Source of the DNA: Bowmanella dokdonensis
GTDB taxonomy: Bacteria > Pseudomonadota > Gammaproteobacteria > Enterobacterales > Alteromonadaceae
Reading direction: 5' to 3'
Assembly (NCBI RefSeq): GCF_017254865.1
Contig: NZ_JAFKCV010000002.1
Span: forward strand, 353,837 to 417,836
Length of the DNA stretch: 64,000 bases
Shown: piece by piece, positions 26,620 through 41,800 of the stretch
How the letters are laid out: every line of letters starts with the position of its first letter
Position numbering within the stretch: position 1 is the stretch's first letter
The notes under the pieces: model-generated
Databases searched by the model: none
Told to the model about the DNA's origin: nothing
What the model saw: the letters and a program-made list of their open reading frames with translations, nothing else
Made by a program: the position numbers and the translations under genes

Positions 26620-28884
26620 TCAGGCTTCCGCCTTGCTGCTGCTGATACTGTAATCGAATAACAGTTTGTCGTCCTTCATGTCTATCTTGACGCTGCCGCC
26701 ATCCGACAATTCACCAAACAGAAGCTGATTGGCCAGCTCCTTCTTGATGTGTTCTTGAATCACACGCGCCATGGGCCTTGCCCCCATAGACTTGTCATAG
26801 CCCTTCTCTGCCAACCATGCCCGGGCTGCCGAGGTCACCTCAAGGGAAACCCCTTTGGCATCCAGTTGTACCTGCAGTTCGACAATAAACTTGTCCACCA
26901 CCTGCAAAATCACATCGGCTTCCAAATGATTGAACCAGATGATGCCGTCCAGCCGGTTACGGAATTCAGGGCTGAAAATACGATTAATTTCGGCCAGCGC
27001 ATCATGACTATGATCCTGCTGTTTGAAGCCGATGGACTTGCGCACTGTTTCCTGTACACCGGCGTTAGTCGTCATGACGACCACTACATTACGAAAATCA
27101 ACCTTACGACCGTTGTTATCCGTCAGGGTGCCATGATCCATGACCTGCAACAGTATATTGTAGATATCGCTATGCGCTTTCTCTATCTCGTCCAGCAGAA
27201 CAACCGAATACGGATGCTTGATCACGGCGTCTGTCAACATACCGCCCTGATCGAAACCCACATAGCCGGGAGGGGCGCCAATAAGACGGCTCACGGCATG
27301 ACGCTCCATGTATTCGGACATGTCAAAACGGACCAGCTCCACGCCCATGATCTTGGCCAGCTGCTGGGTGACTTCTGTCTTACCCACCCCGGTGGGGCCG
27401 GCAAACAGGAAACTGCCGATAGGCTTGGTTTCATTGCCCAGGCCTGAGCGTGACAGCCGGATAGCATTGGTCAGTGTCTGAATGGCATCATCCTGGCCGA
27501 ACACCACCATTTTCAGGTTGCGATCCAGGTTCTTGAGCACTTCCTTATCCGAAGCGGACACGGATTTCTCAGGAATTCTGGCCATCTTGGCAATAATGTG
27601 TTCAATCTCCATCACGCCAATGGTTTTCTTACGTCGTGAAACAGGCAACAAACGTTGGCTGGCCCCAGCCTCGTCGATGACGTCAATGGCTTTGTCAGGG
27701 AGATGCCGTTCGTTGATGTACTTGGCGGACAATTCGGCAGCGGCCCGCACCGCTTTATGGGTATAGCGCACACCATGATGCTTCTCATAGCGTGACTTAA
27801 GGCCCATAAGGATTTTGGTGGTATCTTCCACGCTGGGTTCGGTCACATCAATTTTCTGGAAACGACGAGCCAATGCGCGATCTTTCTCAAAGATACCCTG
27901 GTATTCCTGATAGGTGGTGGAACCGATACAACGCAGCTCACCACTGGAGAGCTTGGGTTTAAGCAGGTTGGAGGCATCCATGACACCCCCGGAGGCCGCT
28001 CCAGCGCCAATGATGGTGTGGATCTCGTCAATGAAAAGGATGGCATGTTCGTCCTTTTCCAGCTCGTGGAGGATGGATTTGAGGCGTTTCTCAAAATCAC
28101 CACGGTATTTGGTCCCTGCCAAAAGGCCCCCGAGATCCAGGGAATAGACCGTTGCCTGGGCGATGACTTCAGGCACTTCCTTACTGACGATACGATAAGC
28201 CAGACCTTCAGCAATAGCGGTTTTCCCCACCCCGGCTTCACCCACCAGTAACGGGTTGTTTTTACGACGGCGGCATAAGATCTGTATGGTCCGTTCCAGC
28301 TCCAGATCGCGTCCAATGAGCGGGTCCACCTTGCCTTCTTTGACCAACAGATTCAGGTTGGACGAATACTTCTCCAGAGTGGATGTCCCCTCTTCCACTT
28401 CGACGCTTTCATCTTCCCTTTCCGTCTGAGGCGGACGATCCTCTTCGGATTTGGTGACCCCGTGGGAAATAAAATTAACCACATCCAGACGCGTCACGTC
28501 TGCTTTTTTGAGGATGTAGACAGCCTGGGATTCCTGCTCGCTGAATATCGCCACCAGCACATTGGCGCCGGTCACTTCGTCTTTTCCAGAGGACTGAACA
28601 TGGAAAACCGCCCTCTGCAGGACACGCTGGAAACCCAGCGTAGGCTGGGTTTCACGGTCCGAATCCGGGCCATCCAGAATCAGGGGGGTGGTGTCTTTAA
28701 CAAAATCGGTCAGTTCTGACTTGATGGAATCAATATTGGCGCCACAGGCTTTGAGCGCCTCTCTGGCAGCCTTATTATCGAGTAGTGCCAAGAGCAAATG
28801 CTCCACCGTCATAAATTCATGACGATGCTCGCGTGCGAAAATAAACGCCTGATTCAATGTCTGCTCTAAGTCTTTATTCAACAT
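26620..28884 (-). CDS. clpA: ATP-dependent Clp protease ATP-binding subunit ClpA
   Basis: A 754-residue AAA+ unfoldase. It has an N-domain (residues 1 to about 145), and an acidic linker with [15 protein letters not shown]1 carries Walker [14 protein letters not shown] and Walker [12 protein letters not shown]2 carries Walker [10 protein letters not shown] and Walker [12 protein letters not shown]. It feeds substrates, including N-degron proteins delivered by ClpS, to ClpP. The C-terminus is short, as expected for ClpA. It lies 28 bp after clpS on the minus strand. Confidence 0.97.
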   Translation of the reverse strand: MLNKDLEQTLNQAFIFAREHRHEFMTVEHLLLALLDNKAAREALKACGANIDSIKSELTDFVKDTTPLILDGPDSDRETQPTLGFQRVLQRAVFHVQSSGKDEVTGANVLVAIFSEQESQAVYILKKADVTRLDVVNFISHGVTKSEEDRPPQTEREDESVEVEEGTSTLEKYSSNLNLLVKEGKVDPLIGRDLELERTIQILCRRRKNNPLLVGEAGVGKTAIAEGLAYRIVSKEVPEVIAQATVYSLDLGGLLAGTKYRGDFEKRLKSILHELEKDEHAILFIDEIHTIIGAGAASGGVMDASNLLKPKLSSGELRCIGSTTYQEYQGIFEKDRALARRFQKIDVTEPSVEDTTKILMGLKSRYEKHHGVRYTHKAVRAAAELSAKYINERHLPDKAIDVIDEAGASQRLLPVSRRKKTIGVMEIEHIIAKMARIPEKSVSASDKEVLKNLDRNLKMVVFGQDDAIQTLTNAIRLSRSGLGNETKPIGSFLFAGPTGVGKTEVTQQLAKIMGVELVRFDMSEYMERHAVSRLIGAPPGYVGFDQGGMLTDAVIKHPYSVVLLDEIEKAHSDIYNILLQVMDHGTLTDNNGRKVDFRNVVVVMTTNAGVQETVRKSIGFKQQDHSHDALAEINRIFSPEFRNRLDGIIWFNHLEADVILQVVDKFIVELQVQLDAKGVSLEVTSAARAWLAEKGYDKSMGARPMARVIQEHIKKELANQLLFGELSDGGSVKIDMKDDKLLFDYSISSSKAEA

Positions 28885-28912
28885 ACTCGACCCTCATACT
28901 ACTCACGCCCTT

Positions 28913-29227
28913 TCAGGCCTGCTCCATCGAACACATCAACGGGTGCTGATGTTTCCTGGAGTACTGATTGACCTGCATCACTTTGGTTTCGGCAACTTCT
29001 GCAGTAAAGATGCCACACACTGCCTTACCCTGATAGTGAATCGTCAACATCAGCTGATTTGCCTTTTCCGCATTCATGCTGAAAAAGCGCATCAGCACCT
29101 CGACCACGAAGTCCATTGGCGTGTAATCATCATTGTTCAGCAGCACCTTGTACATGGGCGGGGGTTGAACTTTGCGCTTGACCGCTTCCAGCTGCTTATC
29201 GTGACTAATGATGCCGTCTTTGCTCAT
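28913..29227 (-). CDS. clpS: ATP-dependent Clp protease adaptor ClpS
   Basis: A 104-residue adaptor that recognises N-degrons and hands them to ClpA. The core has [23 protein letters not shown] (with the Asn-Asp-Asp binding pocket), [15 protein letters not shown] and the C-terminal [10 protein letters not shown]. The ATG at 29227 gives the normal length. The frame continues upstream to 29308 without family support. It is divergent from cspD across about 200 bp, the same order as in E. coli. Confidence 0.96.
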   Translation of the reverse strand: MSKDGIISHDKQLEAVKRKVQPPPMYKVLLNNDDYTPMDFVVEVLMRFFSMNAEKANQLMLTIHYQGKAVCGIFTAEVAETKVMQVNQYSRKHQHPLMCSMEQA

Positions 29228-29430
29228 AGAGAAATAATAGCCGCTCTTGATTAAATCCATCACTGGATTTTTGACTTTTTCATGAAATGTAGAAATTGGC
29301 CTTGACATAAACAGGTTAAAATATCTACATTTTTTAGGGTGCTGGCAAAAGCGGCAACCCTAATCCTTCCTTTAATAGCATTGTGGGGATTAAATCAGGA
29401 CAGTTCAAGGGATTAAGAGGAATCAGAAGT

Positions 29431-29649
29431 ATGGCAGTTGGCAAGGTAAAATGGTTCAACAACGCTAAAGGGTTCGGGTTTATTGTACCCGAAGATGGCG
29501 GTGAAGATGTATTCGCTCATTATTCGACTATTCAAATGGAGGGCTATCGCTCTCTGAAAGCGGGACAAGAAGTGAAGTTTGAAGTGCAACAGGGTCCCAA
29601 GGGGCTACATGCCGAAAACATCGAATTGTCGGGCGACCCGGAAAGGTAA
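29431..29649 (+). CDS. cspD: Cold-shock-domain protein CspD
   Basis: A 72-residue cold shock domain protein. It has RNP1 [11 protein letters not shown] and RNP2-like DVFAHYSTI, with the short tail ELSGDPER. Its place next to clpS-clpA identifies it as CspD, which inhibits replication in stationary phase in E. coli. The upstream frame (from 29383) is dropped because the ATG at 29431 gives the family N-terminus [10 protein letters not shown]. Confidence 0.93.
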   Translation: MAVGKVKWFNNAKGFGFIVPEDGGEDVFAHYSTIQMEGYRSLKAGQEVKFEVQQGPKGLHAENIELSGDPER

Positions 29650-29664
29650 TCAGCCAAGCGTATT

Positions 29665-29695
29665 GAAAAAGCAGATGCCTGGCATCTGCTTTTTT
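29665..29695 (+). terminator. Intrinsic terminator after cspD
   Basis: Stem AAAAAAGCAGATGC/GCATCTGCTTTTTT with a 3-nt loop and a U run, 16 bp past the cspD stop. The following 29697-29917 has no gene that I can support. Confidence 0.88.
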
Positions 29696-29917
29696 ATGTT
29701 CAGGATGAACAGGAAGAACAATTGCTCCTGCATTTTCTGCACTCCGTCCTCTTCTTTGGTGGCCGAAGACCCTAGCGTCAAGGTAGCCAATGAGCAGCGC
29801 CTGAAGGAAATAAAATCCCCGCTTACGACTGTTCCGCTGCCCTGTGTCAAGGAGTAAAGCCCACCTCTTTGGATAGCTGAGTATCAGCTAATGCCAATCC
29901 TGTTCAGATTTACCTGC

Positions 29918-29942
29918 AAAAAAGCCCGGATGAAACCGGGCT
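29918..29942 (-). terminator. Intrinsic terminator after icd
   Basis: On the minus strand AGCCCGG/CCGGGCT forms a stem with a 6-nt loop, followed by a T run. It is 23 bp past the icd stop. Confidence 0.85.
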
Positions 29943-29964
29943 CTTGGTGGTTTAGGATGGCGAC

Positions 29965-32230
<2,266 letters not shown>

Positions 32231-32577
32231 GTTGACGTGAATTCAGGATGGCATGCATCGGTTTGCTACTGGCCTGTCGTTGTCAGATTCACAACGTTAT
32301 TCAGCCAACTTAGGCTCAATAACCACTGAACATCGACCCTTGCCGGAACGCTACCCTGAGCAAAAATATTGCGGATCATATATGGCCGAATCTGCCAAGT
32401 ACAAGTGCTGTCTGAGGATTTCCTCTACTGAAGCCGTAAAGGTCTGACCTCAACGACACTGGTCCGACAGCATGGCCTGAGCATAGGATAGGAATGGCCG
32501 ACAAAGTCTCCGGCAGATTGACGCAGCGCTGCGCGGATGGATAATAAGATAGCACTCTGCCCTGCCACTCTGAAGTC
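32231..32577. other. Intergenic region between icd and rluE, no gene seen
   Basis: About 350 bp without a coding frame that resembles a protein on either strand. It must hold the icd promoter (minus) and the rluE promoter (plus; an AATAAGATAG stretch at 32541-32550 is AT-rich). No repeat, tRNA or clear riboswitch was seen. Confidence 0.5.
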
Positions 32578-33114
32578 ATGCAAAGAATCACGCTGCTGTT
32601 TAACAAGCCTTTTGGTGTACTGTCACAATTTACCGATGCAGAAAATCGCCAGACGCTCAAAGACTATGTGGAGATCCCGGGAGTCTATGCCGCTGGTCGC
32701 CTCGATCGGGACAGTGAAGGTCTGCTGGTACTCACCAATGACGGCAAGCTGCAGCACCGGCTTGCCCATCCCAAAAGCAAAACCAGCAAAACCTACTGGG
32801 TCCAGGTGGAAGGTCGGCCCACCGAGGCGGATTTGAAGTCCCTGCGCCAGGGCGTTGAACTTAAGGACGGTATGACCCTGCCGGCCAAGGTAAATCTGAT
32901 GGACGAACCGGCTCTGTGGCCGAGACATCCACCGGTGCGGTTTCGTCAGTCCATTCCCACCTCATGGCTGTCCATCAGCATCACCGAAGGGCGTAACCGA
33001 CAAATCAGAAGAATGACCGCCCATATTGGTTTTCCGACCCTCAGGTTAATTCGTTACCGGGTCGGTAACTGGACAATCGATGGTATCGGCAGCGGCGCTT
33101 TTCTGCACGTTTAA
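32578..33114 (+). CDS. rluE: 23S rRNA pseudouridine synthase, RluE type
   Basis: A 178-residue RsuA/RluB-family synthase without the S4 domain, as expected for RluE, which modifies U2457 of 23S rRNA in E. coli. The catalytic motif is [19 protein letters not shown], with the Asp in [26 protein letters not shown] is the C-terminal family motif. The position between icd and mnmA supports RluE over RluB/F. Confidence 0.92.
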   Translation: MQRITLLFNKPFGVLSQFTDAENRQTLKDYVEIPGVYAAGRLDRDSEGLLVLTNDGKLQHRLAHPKSKTSKTYWVQVEGRPTEADLKSLRQGVELKDGMTLPAKVNLMDEPALWPRHPPVRFRQSIPTSWLSISITEGRNRQIRRMTAHIGFPTLRLIRYRVGNWTIDGIGSGAFLHV

Positions 33115-33225
33115 GTCAGATGCCATCATCCGGTAGGAGCAGCCCTAAGCAGGTGCCATCAGCCGGCAAGTCTGCTAGAATTCGCGCTCTTTAATCGTAG
33201 TCAGTCAAATTCAGTCAGTATTCCT

Positions 33226-34326
33226 ATGCCAGATAACAGCCATCTGAAAGTCATTGTCGGTATGTCCGGCGGTGTGGATTCCTCCGTGTCAGCTTACTTG
33301 CTCAAGCAACAGGGCTATCAGGTGGAAGGCTTGTTTATGAAAAATTGGGAAGAAGACGATGACAGCGAATACTGTGCCGCGGCAGATGACCTGAAAGATG
33401 CACAGGCGGTGGCCGACAAACTCGGAATCAAATTACGTACCATCAATTTTGCCGCCGAGTATTGGGACAATGTGTTCGAGTATTTTCTCGCCGAATACCA
33501 GGCCGGGCGAACGCCCAACCCGGATATCATGTGCAACAAGGAAATCAAATTCAAGGCGTTCCTGGAGTTTGCCATTGAAGACCTTGGCGCGGACTACATC
33601 GCCACAGGTCATTATGTACGACGTCGTTACCATGATGGACATTGGCATCTACTGCGCGGCCTGGACGACAATAAAGATCAGAGCTACTTCCTGTATACGC
33701 TCAGCGAGCAACAGGTTGGTCATACCCTGTTTCCCATCGGCGAGCTGGAAAAACCCAGAGTCAGGGAAATCGCCGCCGAACAGGGCCTGATTACCCATGA
33801 TAAAAAAGACAGTACAGGTATCTGTTTTATCGGCGAGCGTAAATTCAAAGATTTTCTCAGCCGGTACCTGCCCGCTCAGCCGGGTGTGATCGAAACCAGC
33901 GAAGGACGCCCTATCGGCGAGCATGAAGGCCTGATGTATCATACTTTGGGACAGCGCAAGGGCCTGCATATAGGTGGACTGAAAGAATACGGTGACCAGC
34001 CATGGTACGTGGTGGACAAAGACGTATCCCGGAATGTTTTAATTGTCGGACAAGGGGACGATCATCCCCGGCTGTATTCCCGGGGGCTGGTTGCCAAGCA
34101 ACTGGATTGGGTGGATCGTCAGGGACCTCAACAACCACAGCGCTGCGTGGTTAAGACCCGTTATCGCCAAACGGACATCCCCTGCACAATCACACCGATG
34201 AGTGACGGGCAGCTCGAAGTGCGGTTTGACGAGCCGCAAAAAGCCGTAACCCCTGGGCAGTCGGCAGTCTTCTATCAGGACGAAGTCTGCCTGGGCGGGG
34301 GTATTATCGAAAGTTATATCCGTTGA
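33226..34326 (+). CDS. mnmA: tRNA-specific 2-thiouridylase MnmA
   Basis: A 366-residue enzyme that thiolates the wobble uridine (s2U34) of Lys, Glu and Gln tRNAs. It has the PP-loop [16 protein letters not shown], the first cysteine in [11 protein letters not shown] and the second in [21 protein letters not shown] is also typical. The length is normal. It is followed 84 bp later by hflD, as in E. coli. Confidence 0.97.
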   Translation: MPDNSHLKVIVGMSGGVDSSVSAYLLKQQGYQVEGLFMKNWEEDDDSEYCAAADDLKDAQAVADKLGIKLRTINFAAEYWDNVFEYFLAEYQAGRTPNPDIMCNKEIKFKAFLEFAIEDLGADYIATGHYVRRRYHDGHWHLLRGLDDNKDQSYFLYTLSEQQVGHTLFPIGELEKPRVREIAAEQGLITHDKKDSTGICFIGERKFKDFLSRYLPAQPGVIETSEGRPIGEHEGLMYHTLGQRKGLHIGGLKEYGDQPWYVVDKDVSRNVLIVGQGDDHPRLYSRGLVAKQLDWVDRQGPQQPQRCVVKTRYRQTDIPCTITPMSDGQLEVRFDEPQKAVTPGQSAVFYQDEVCLGGGIIESYIR

Positions 34327-34410
34327 GCCGGGGCGTGTCCGCTCTGGCTGGCAAATAAACAAACCAACACCACCTCAGCAAAGACAAGTAACAAGGTAAT
34401 TACGCCATCC

Positions 34411-35040
34411 ATGACAGACAGAGAATTCGACAAGAGCGTGGCGCTGGCTGCAGTATGTCAGGCCGCCAGTCTGGTTCAACAGTTTGCCCGCAAGGGCAAG
34501 GCCGATGAACAGGCTTTTTCCGCCAGTATGCAGAGCCTGTTGGTCACCAATCCGGAGAATACCCTGGACGTGTTTGGACAATTGTCCTGTCTTCGTCTGG
34601 GATATATTACCCTTGAAGCCCAACTGAGTAACAGACCCGCCGCGAAAGACGCGGAAATAACACGTTATATTGCCAGTCTGCTGGGGCTTGAGCGCAAGCT
34701 GGCGAAGAACGCTGGCAAACTGGCCGAACTCGGCGAACGCATGGAACATATCAAGCGCCAGCAAAGTCTGTATGAACTGCTAGACGAGCCGATGCTGGCT
34801 AACCTGGCCAGGATCTATTCCGATGTCATCAGCAATATAGGCCCGAGAATCCAGGTGGCTGGGGACCCCGCTCAGCTTAAACAGACCAGTATTCAGCACA
34901 GAGTGCGGGCTTCATTACTGGCCGGGATCCGGGCTGCCGTGCTTTGGCGTCAATTAGGTGGTCAACGTCGGCAGATTTTGTTCAGTCGCAGAAAAATACT
35001 GAGCAACGCAGAAACGGCCTTACAAAGAATTAATCATTAA
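34411..35040 (+). CDS. hflD: High frequency lysogenization protein HflD homologue
   Basis: A 209-residue helical protein fitting HflD in length and in segments such as ALAAVCQAASLVQQFARKG, RYIASLLGLERKL and QHRVRASLLAGIRAAVLWRQ. HflD is a membrane-associated protein that binds phage lambda CII in E. coli; its housekeeping role is unclear. It lies between mnmA and purB, 12 bp before purB, which is the conserved order. Confidence 0.93.
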   Translation: MTDREFDKSVALAAVCQAASLVQQFARKGKADEQAFSASMQSLLVTNPENTLDVFGQLSCLRLGYITLEAQLSNRPAAKDAEITRYIASLLGLERKLAKNAGKLAELGERMEHIKRQQSLYELLDEPMLANLARIYSDVISNIGPRIQVAGDPAQLKQTSIQHRVRASLLAGIRAAVLWRQLGGQRRQILFSRRKILSNAETALQRINH

Positions 35041-36426
<1,386 letters not shown>

Positions 36427-36448
36427 ATGTCGCCAACTATACTTCTCT

Positions 36449-36473
36449 ACGCCCGGTTTACCGGGCGTTTTTC
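36449..36473 (+). terminator. Intrinsic terminator after purB
   Basis: ACGCCCGG/CCGGGCGT stem with a 4-nt loop and a T-rich tail, 22 bp past the purB stop. Confidence 0.9.
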
Positions 36474-36557
36474 TTTATGCCATTCAGGCAGACATCTTTA
36501 TCACCATGATTTGTGCTGTCCCCAATAACGGATGTTGCAGGCCAGAAGGAGCTTGCC

Positions 36558-37805
36558 ATGATAAGTGCATTTCTACGTACCTGGGTGTGGGCGGGGATCC
36601 GTCGCGACACCCTGGCAAATGTCAGTCCCGCCAGATTGACCAATCTGATATCACTGCTGGTGTTTCTGGTCTTGTTGGTACATCTGCCTTTACACCTTGC
36701 TTTCTGGCAACAGGGTGGCGATTTGCAGGCCTTGTCGCTTTTGTTTCATGCTCTGCTGTGCACTCTGATCCCCTTGTGTAGTGCCCTCGGTTATCAGATC
36801 TTTGCCCGTCGGCTTCTGCTAATCTGTTTTGCCAGCTATATCAGCCTGTCCAGCCTCTATATTGGTTATGGCAGCGCCATCCACTGGTACTTTATTCAGG
36901 GCATCTTCATCAGCCCGTTTCTGTATTCCCTGGATGAGAGGTGGCGCCTCTGGTTGGCCATGGGTATGTACCTGACCTTGTTCCTGCTGCTGGAGTACCT
37001 GGCGCTGAGCCCCTTTATTCAACCCGGCAGCGACTATCAGCAAGTCATTCGCCAGTTTACTATTACGGGCATTGCTCTGGCCTGTATACCCTGCGTGTAT
37101 TTCATCCATCGTGATCACGCCTGTAGCTGGTCACAGGTTTCACGAGAGCGACTTCGATCCGAAAGCCTGTTGTTGAATATATTGCCTCGTCCCATAGCAG
37201 AAAGACTTAAACTGTCAGACAAACCCGTCGCCGACTATTTTGCCAATGCCACCGTCCTGTTTACCGATATCGAAGGCTTCAGCGGGATCAGTTGTCACCG
37301 TTCGCCCATTGAACTGGTCACCTACCTGAACGCTTTGTATAGCGAGTTTGATCGGCTTCTTAAGCTTCACCGGCTGGAAAAAATCAAGACCAATGGTGAC
37401 GAGTATATGGCCGTGTCTGGGGTACCGGTGGCCAGCCTGGATCACGCCGTCAGGGCTTGTCAGTGCGCGTTGGACATGCTTAAGGCCTTCGAGAAGATCA
37501 GTCATCAGCACGGCATACAGAACGGACTGAGAATAGGTCTGAACAGCGGTGAATTGGTGGCAGGAGTGATAGGCAAGAACAAATTCAGTTATGATCTATG
37601 GGGAGACAGCGTCAATCTGGCTTCACGAATGGAAAGTCAGGGGCAGAGTAACAGAATTCAGGTCTCGGAGTTTACGTATCGGCTTTGTCGCCATGCATTT
37701 ACCTTTGAGCCACGTGGCCGCATCCCCATCCGCGGCATGGGAGAGTACCAAGTTTATTGGCTCAAAGGAGAAGTTGCCAGCCTTACCCAGGCAAAGTCAG
37801 CCTGA
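36558..37805 (+). CDS. Membrane-anchored class III adenylate cyclase
   Basis: A 415-residue protein. Residues about 30-190 contain roughly six hydrophobic helices. A class III cyclase domain fills residues about 200-405. Motifs are LPRPIAERL, the metal site VLFTDIEGFS (Asp), IKTNGDEYMAVSG (substrate-specifying Lys and second metal Asp), GLNSGELVAGVIG and YDLWGDSVNLASRMES (Asp of the adenine-specifying pair, with the Asn-x-x-x-Arg catalytic residues). The Lys/Asp pair points to ATP rather than GTP as substrate. The ATG at 36558 has AGAAGGAG upstream. A longer frame begins at 36513. The signal sensed by the membrane part is unknown. Confidence 0.9.
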   Translation: MISAFLRTWVWAGIRRDTLANVSPARLTNLISLLVFLVLLVHLPLHLAFWQQGGDLQALSLLFHALLCTLIPLCSALGYQIFARRLLLICFASYISLSSLYIGYGSAIHWYFIQGIFISPFLYSLDERWRLWLAMGMYLTLFLLLEYLALSPFIQPGSDYQQVIRQFTITGIALACIPCVYFIHRDHACSWSQVSRERLRSESLLLNILPRPIAERLKLSDKPVADYFANATVLFTDIEGFSGISCHRSPIELVTYLNALYSEFDRLLKLHRLEKIKTNGDEYMAVSGVPVASLDHAVRACQCALDMLKAFEKISHQHGIQNGLRIGLNSGELVAGVIGKNKFSYDLWGDSVNLASRMESQGQSNRIQVSEFTYRLCRHAFTFEPRGRIPIRGMGEYQVYWLKGEVASLTQAKSA

Positions 37806-37914
37806 ACTTCTGTCCTTTTCTGTCGGTAAACGCCAGGGATTGATTATTTTTCAACCAGGAAATAGACTAAAAGTACGTCACAATGATGTGGCGGACAATC
37901 TGGAGGCTGGTCAG

Positions 37915-38373
37915 ATGGCGTTAATCATCAAAAACGTCGACTGGACGAGCGCCAAAGACAAACTCACAAAGCTGAGAGAAAAGGTATTTGTTTACGAATG
38001 GCGGATTCCAAAAGAAGTGGAGTTTGACCGCCAGGACACCGCCGCCTACCACATCCTGCTGCTGGATGAAGCAGGCGCGGAAATCGCCACGGGCCGCCTC
38101 ACCCCCGAAGGGGAAATTGGCCGGATAGCCGTGTTGAACAGTTGCCGTAAACCAGAAGTTTATCAGCAGTTATTTGCCGCCCTGCTGGCGATTGCAGAAC
38201 AGCAGGGCATGCAAACCGTCTCAGTACAGTGCGAGTTGGAAGGTGTAAATTACTACCAACAACAAGGATTTCGTCCTGTCGGAGCTGTCTACATGGATGC
38301 CGGTATTCCTCGTCAGAGGATGTCCTGTTCTATCAAACAGTTTTCACTCCCCAAAGTGGAGTTTACTCACTAG
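37915..38373 (+). CDS. GNAT family N-acetyltransferase
   Basis: A 152-residue protein with a GNAT-like core. AYHILLLDEAGAEIATGRL, EIGRIAVLNSCRKPEVYQQL (acetyl-CoA region, with the loop less canonical) and NYYQQQGFRPVGAVYMDAGIPRQRM resemble ElaA/YjcF-type members. The target is unknown. The ATG at 37915 has GGAGG about 8 nt upstream. The long upstream frame lies inside the cyclase gene and is discarded. Confidence 0.82.
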   Translation: MALIIKNVDWTSAKDKLTKLREKVFVYEWRIPKEVEFDRQDTAAYHILLLDEAGAEIATGRLTPEGEIGRIAVLNSCRKPEVYQQLFAALLAIAEQQGMQTVSVQCELEGVNYYQQQGFRPVGAVYMDAGIPRQRMSCSIKQFSLPKVEFTH

Positions 38374-38405
38374 GGCGCCCGGAACGGGCTGCCCGGTGCA
38401 GTTTT

Positions 38406-38822
38406 TCAGCCATGTTTCCAGACTTCATCCTGCTCACTGATATCGTAAAGCAAATGCGCCTTGGTAATAAGCAATTTGGCAAATTCCTGCTGAGTCGGGT
38501 CATTAGGCATGCTCTGTTGCAGGTCATCTGCTTTCATCTGCCAGTTCAATGACAAATGGCGCAGTACCGCTCTGGGATCTTTGGCTGCAGACAGGGGTAA
38601 TACATCGGAAGGCATGTCACCGGACACTGCCCAGTAATATTTACCGTCCCGGCTTTTCACTTTCCATATGGTCACCCAGGGCGCCAGGTAACGGCTCTCT
38701 TCCATTTTGACCGTTTCCACCACTATGCCCTTTTCGGCCAGAAACTGGCTGCTCTTTTGCAGTTGAGCCCTGACCCACTCAGCCACCTGTTCCTGGGTCA
38801 TATTCTTGGCTTGCTCTGTCAT
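38406..38822 (-). CDS. DUF4826 family protein
   Basis: A 138-residue soluble protein of unknown function. It has a helical N-terminus (MTQEQVAEWVRAQLQKSSQFLAEKG), a central WVTIWKVKSRDGKYYWAVSGDMPSDV segment and a helical C-terminus. It fits the DUF4826 family as I remember it. It begins 2 bp after the stop of the YdiJ-type gene and is certainly in the same operon. Confidence 0.75.
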   Translation of the reverse strand: MTEQAKNMTQEQVAEWVRAQLQKSSQFLAEKGIVVETVKMEESRYLAPWVTIWKVKSRDGKYYWAVSGDMPSDVLPLSAAKDPRAVLRHLSLNWQMKADDLQQSMPNDPTQQEFAKLLITKAHLLYDISEQDEVWKHG

Positions 38823-38824
38823 TA

Positions 38825-41800
38825 TTATTTTTCCTCCAACAACGCTAACATTGCCTGAAGCGGATGTTTGGGCTTGAAGCCGGCAAACCTCGCGGTCTGG
38901 CTGCGACAGGAATAGCCGGTCGCCAGAATCTGCTCAGGCTGGAATCGGGAGATGGCTTGCTGCCAGCTCAATTCAAAAATGCCCCTGGAGTTGTCCAGAT
39001 GCACGGTTTCATGACCATAGGTGCCCGCCATGCCGCAACACCCCACCGCAACAGGGGAGAGACTAACGCCCATGCCATCAAAGAGTGTCTGCCACTGCTT
39101 TTCCGATGCTGGAAGAGCAGTCTTTTCAGTGCAATGGGCAAACAGGGCAAATGCTTGCCCCCTCTTGTTGTCACTTACCCTGGGCAATTCGAGTTGTTGC
39201 AGCCATTCATGGACCAGCAGCACGGTAAAGCGCCCCCGGTTACTACCCAGGGTCTTGGTATATTCATCCCGGTAACAAAGAACCAGTGAGGCATCCACGC
39301 CCACCATCGGAATATCCAGCTCAGCGACCTCATTCAGAAAATCCGCCGAACTTCTGGCCGTAGCGGCAAACTCCCGCAAAAAACCTTTCACGTGCTGTGG
39401 TTTGCCATTAGGTTTGAACGGCAGCAGGATTGGCTTAAAACCCAGTTTTCTGCTCAGTTCAACCAGATCGACAATCAGACCGGCTTCGTAAAAACTGGTA
39501 AAAGGATCCTGGACAATGAGGATGTGGCGGCCTCGCTCTTCCTGGGACAGATTGCGAAGGGCTTCAAAGTCAAACTCCACTGTCTGCCGATCCAGGCGTT
39601 GTCTGAGTGTGGGTGCAGACAACATTGGGGGATCCACATAACCGATTTGGTTGCGCAGTATGCTCTCCACCAGCGGCAGCCCCATTATCCGGTTGATCAG
39701 TTTGGGAGCCAGAGCCAGCCTGGGTGCCATTTTTTCTATATTGCCAACCAGATAATCCTTAAGCGGGCGGGCATAACGGCTGTAATAGAGATTCAAAAAT
39801 CTGGCCCGGAAACCTGGCACGTCCACATTGACCGGGCACTGGCTGGCGCAGGCTTTACAGGCCAGACAGCCGTCCATGGCTTCTTTAACCTGATGGGAGT
39901 AATCCGCCTGGTTACCGGGAGCACGACCGTTGCGCCACTTCTGCCAGATTCCGGCACGGACAGGACTGGATTCCAGCTTTTGAATATCTACCCCCTGGTT
40001 GGACAACAATCGCAGCCATTCGCGCATCAGTCCTGCCCTGCCCTTGGGACTGTGACGCCGGTCACGGGTAATCTTGCTGGAAGGGCACATGGGCGACTGG
40101 GCGTCATAGTTGAAACACAGGCCATTGCCATTGCAGTTCATAGCGGGCTCAAAACTTTGTCTGATAGAGACGGGAATTTGCCTGTCATATGCCCCCCGCT
40201 TGGTGTCTGACACTTTGACCAGGGCTTCGGTTGAGTCCAGTGGTGTACAGATTTTACCCGGGTTCATCTTGTTAAGGGGATCAAAAGCGGCTTTGATCTT
40301 TCGCAATTCGGTAAAGAGCTCTTCACCAAAAAATGCCGGACCGTATTCACTGCGATAGCCCTTGCCGTGCTCCCCCCACATCAGGCCACCGTATTTGGCC
40401 ACCAGCGCCACCACCTGGTCTGATATCTCCTGCATCAGGGCTTCCTGGGCAGGATCACACAGATCCAGTGCAGGGCGGACATGCAACACACCGGCATCCA
40501 CATGGCCGAACATGCCGTACTGCAAACCCTTACCGTCGAGCAGGGCGCGAAATTCCATAATAAAGTCGGCCAGCTTCTCCGGCGGTACGGCGGTATCTTC
40601 GGCAAAGGCCACCGGCTTTTGGCTACTTTTGCTCTTGCCCAGCAGACCGACGGCTTTTTTACGCATGGCGTAAATCTTGCCGATTTCCGTCGTGTCATAA
40701 GAAAGCTGGTAGCCAATCACCCCATGTTCCTGACTGGAGATGGACTGCTCCAGCATCCGAGTCAGAGTGGCTATTTTTTCTTCCATATCTTCTGGGGCTT
40801 CGGCGTTGTACTCCACCATGTTCAGCCCTTGCAGGTCTTTGCCGGGCACATCCTCTATCAGGCCACTGACCGAATGCCAGACAATGTCCTGGCGGGCCAG
40901 GTTTAACACCTTGCTATCCACTGTTTCCACCGAAGTGGCCCGGGCGGCCACCATGGCAGGGGCATGACGCAGGGCCGACTCGAAAGAGTCATATTTCACG
41001 TTGATCAGGCACTTGTAGGGAGCAATAGGCGTGACATTGATCTTGGCTTCGGCCACAAAGGCCAAAGAGCCCTCAGAGCCGGTAATAATACGACTGAGAT
41101 CAAAATGCTGCATGGACTCATCGAACACATGCTCAAGATCATAACCGGTCAGGAAACGGTTCAGGCGGGGAAACTTAGCCAGGATCTGCTCGCGCTTCTG
41201 CTCGCAACTGCGCAATACCTGGCCGACAACCTTGCCAATCGACGACGACTCGGAAGCCAGCGCCCGGGCTTTTTCAGTATCCAGTGGTGCGGACTCTAAC
41301 AGCGTGCCGTCGACCAGTACCGAGCGCAGAGCGAGCACATGATCACTGGTTTTACCGTACACCAGCGACCCCTGTCCCGAGGCATCGGTGTTAATCATAC
41401 CGCCTATGGTGGCCCGGTTGCTGGTGGACAGATCCGGCGCAAAGAAGTAGCCATGGGGACGCAGAAAATCGTTCAGTTGATCCTTCACGACCCCCGCCTG
41501 GACCTTTACCCAGTGCTCCTTGGCATTAAAGTCCAGAATCTGGTTCATATGCCGCGACAGATCCACCACCAGCCCGTCAGTCAGGGACTGACCATTGGTG
41601 CCGGTCCCCCCACCCCGGGCAGAAAAACGCACCTCATTATGCTGATTGGCTAGCTGGCCGATCAGCGACAAGTCCTCTACTGAGCGGGGGAAAATGACCG
41701 CCTGGGGCAGCTTCTGATACACAGAGTTATCGGTGGCCACCGCCAAACGACTGGCATAACTGGTTTCAATGTCGCCACTGAACGACGACGCCTTCAGGGC

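Noticed and set aside
29697-29917. Short frames on both strands after the cspD terminator
   Set aside because: No ribosome site, no family resemblance and one of them overlaps the terminator.
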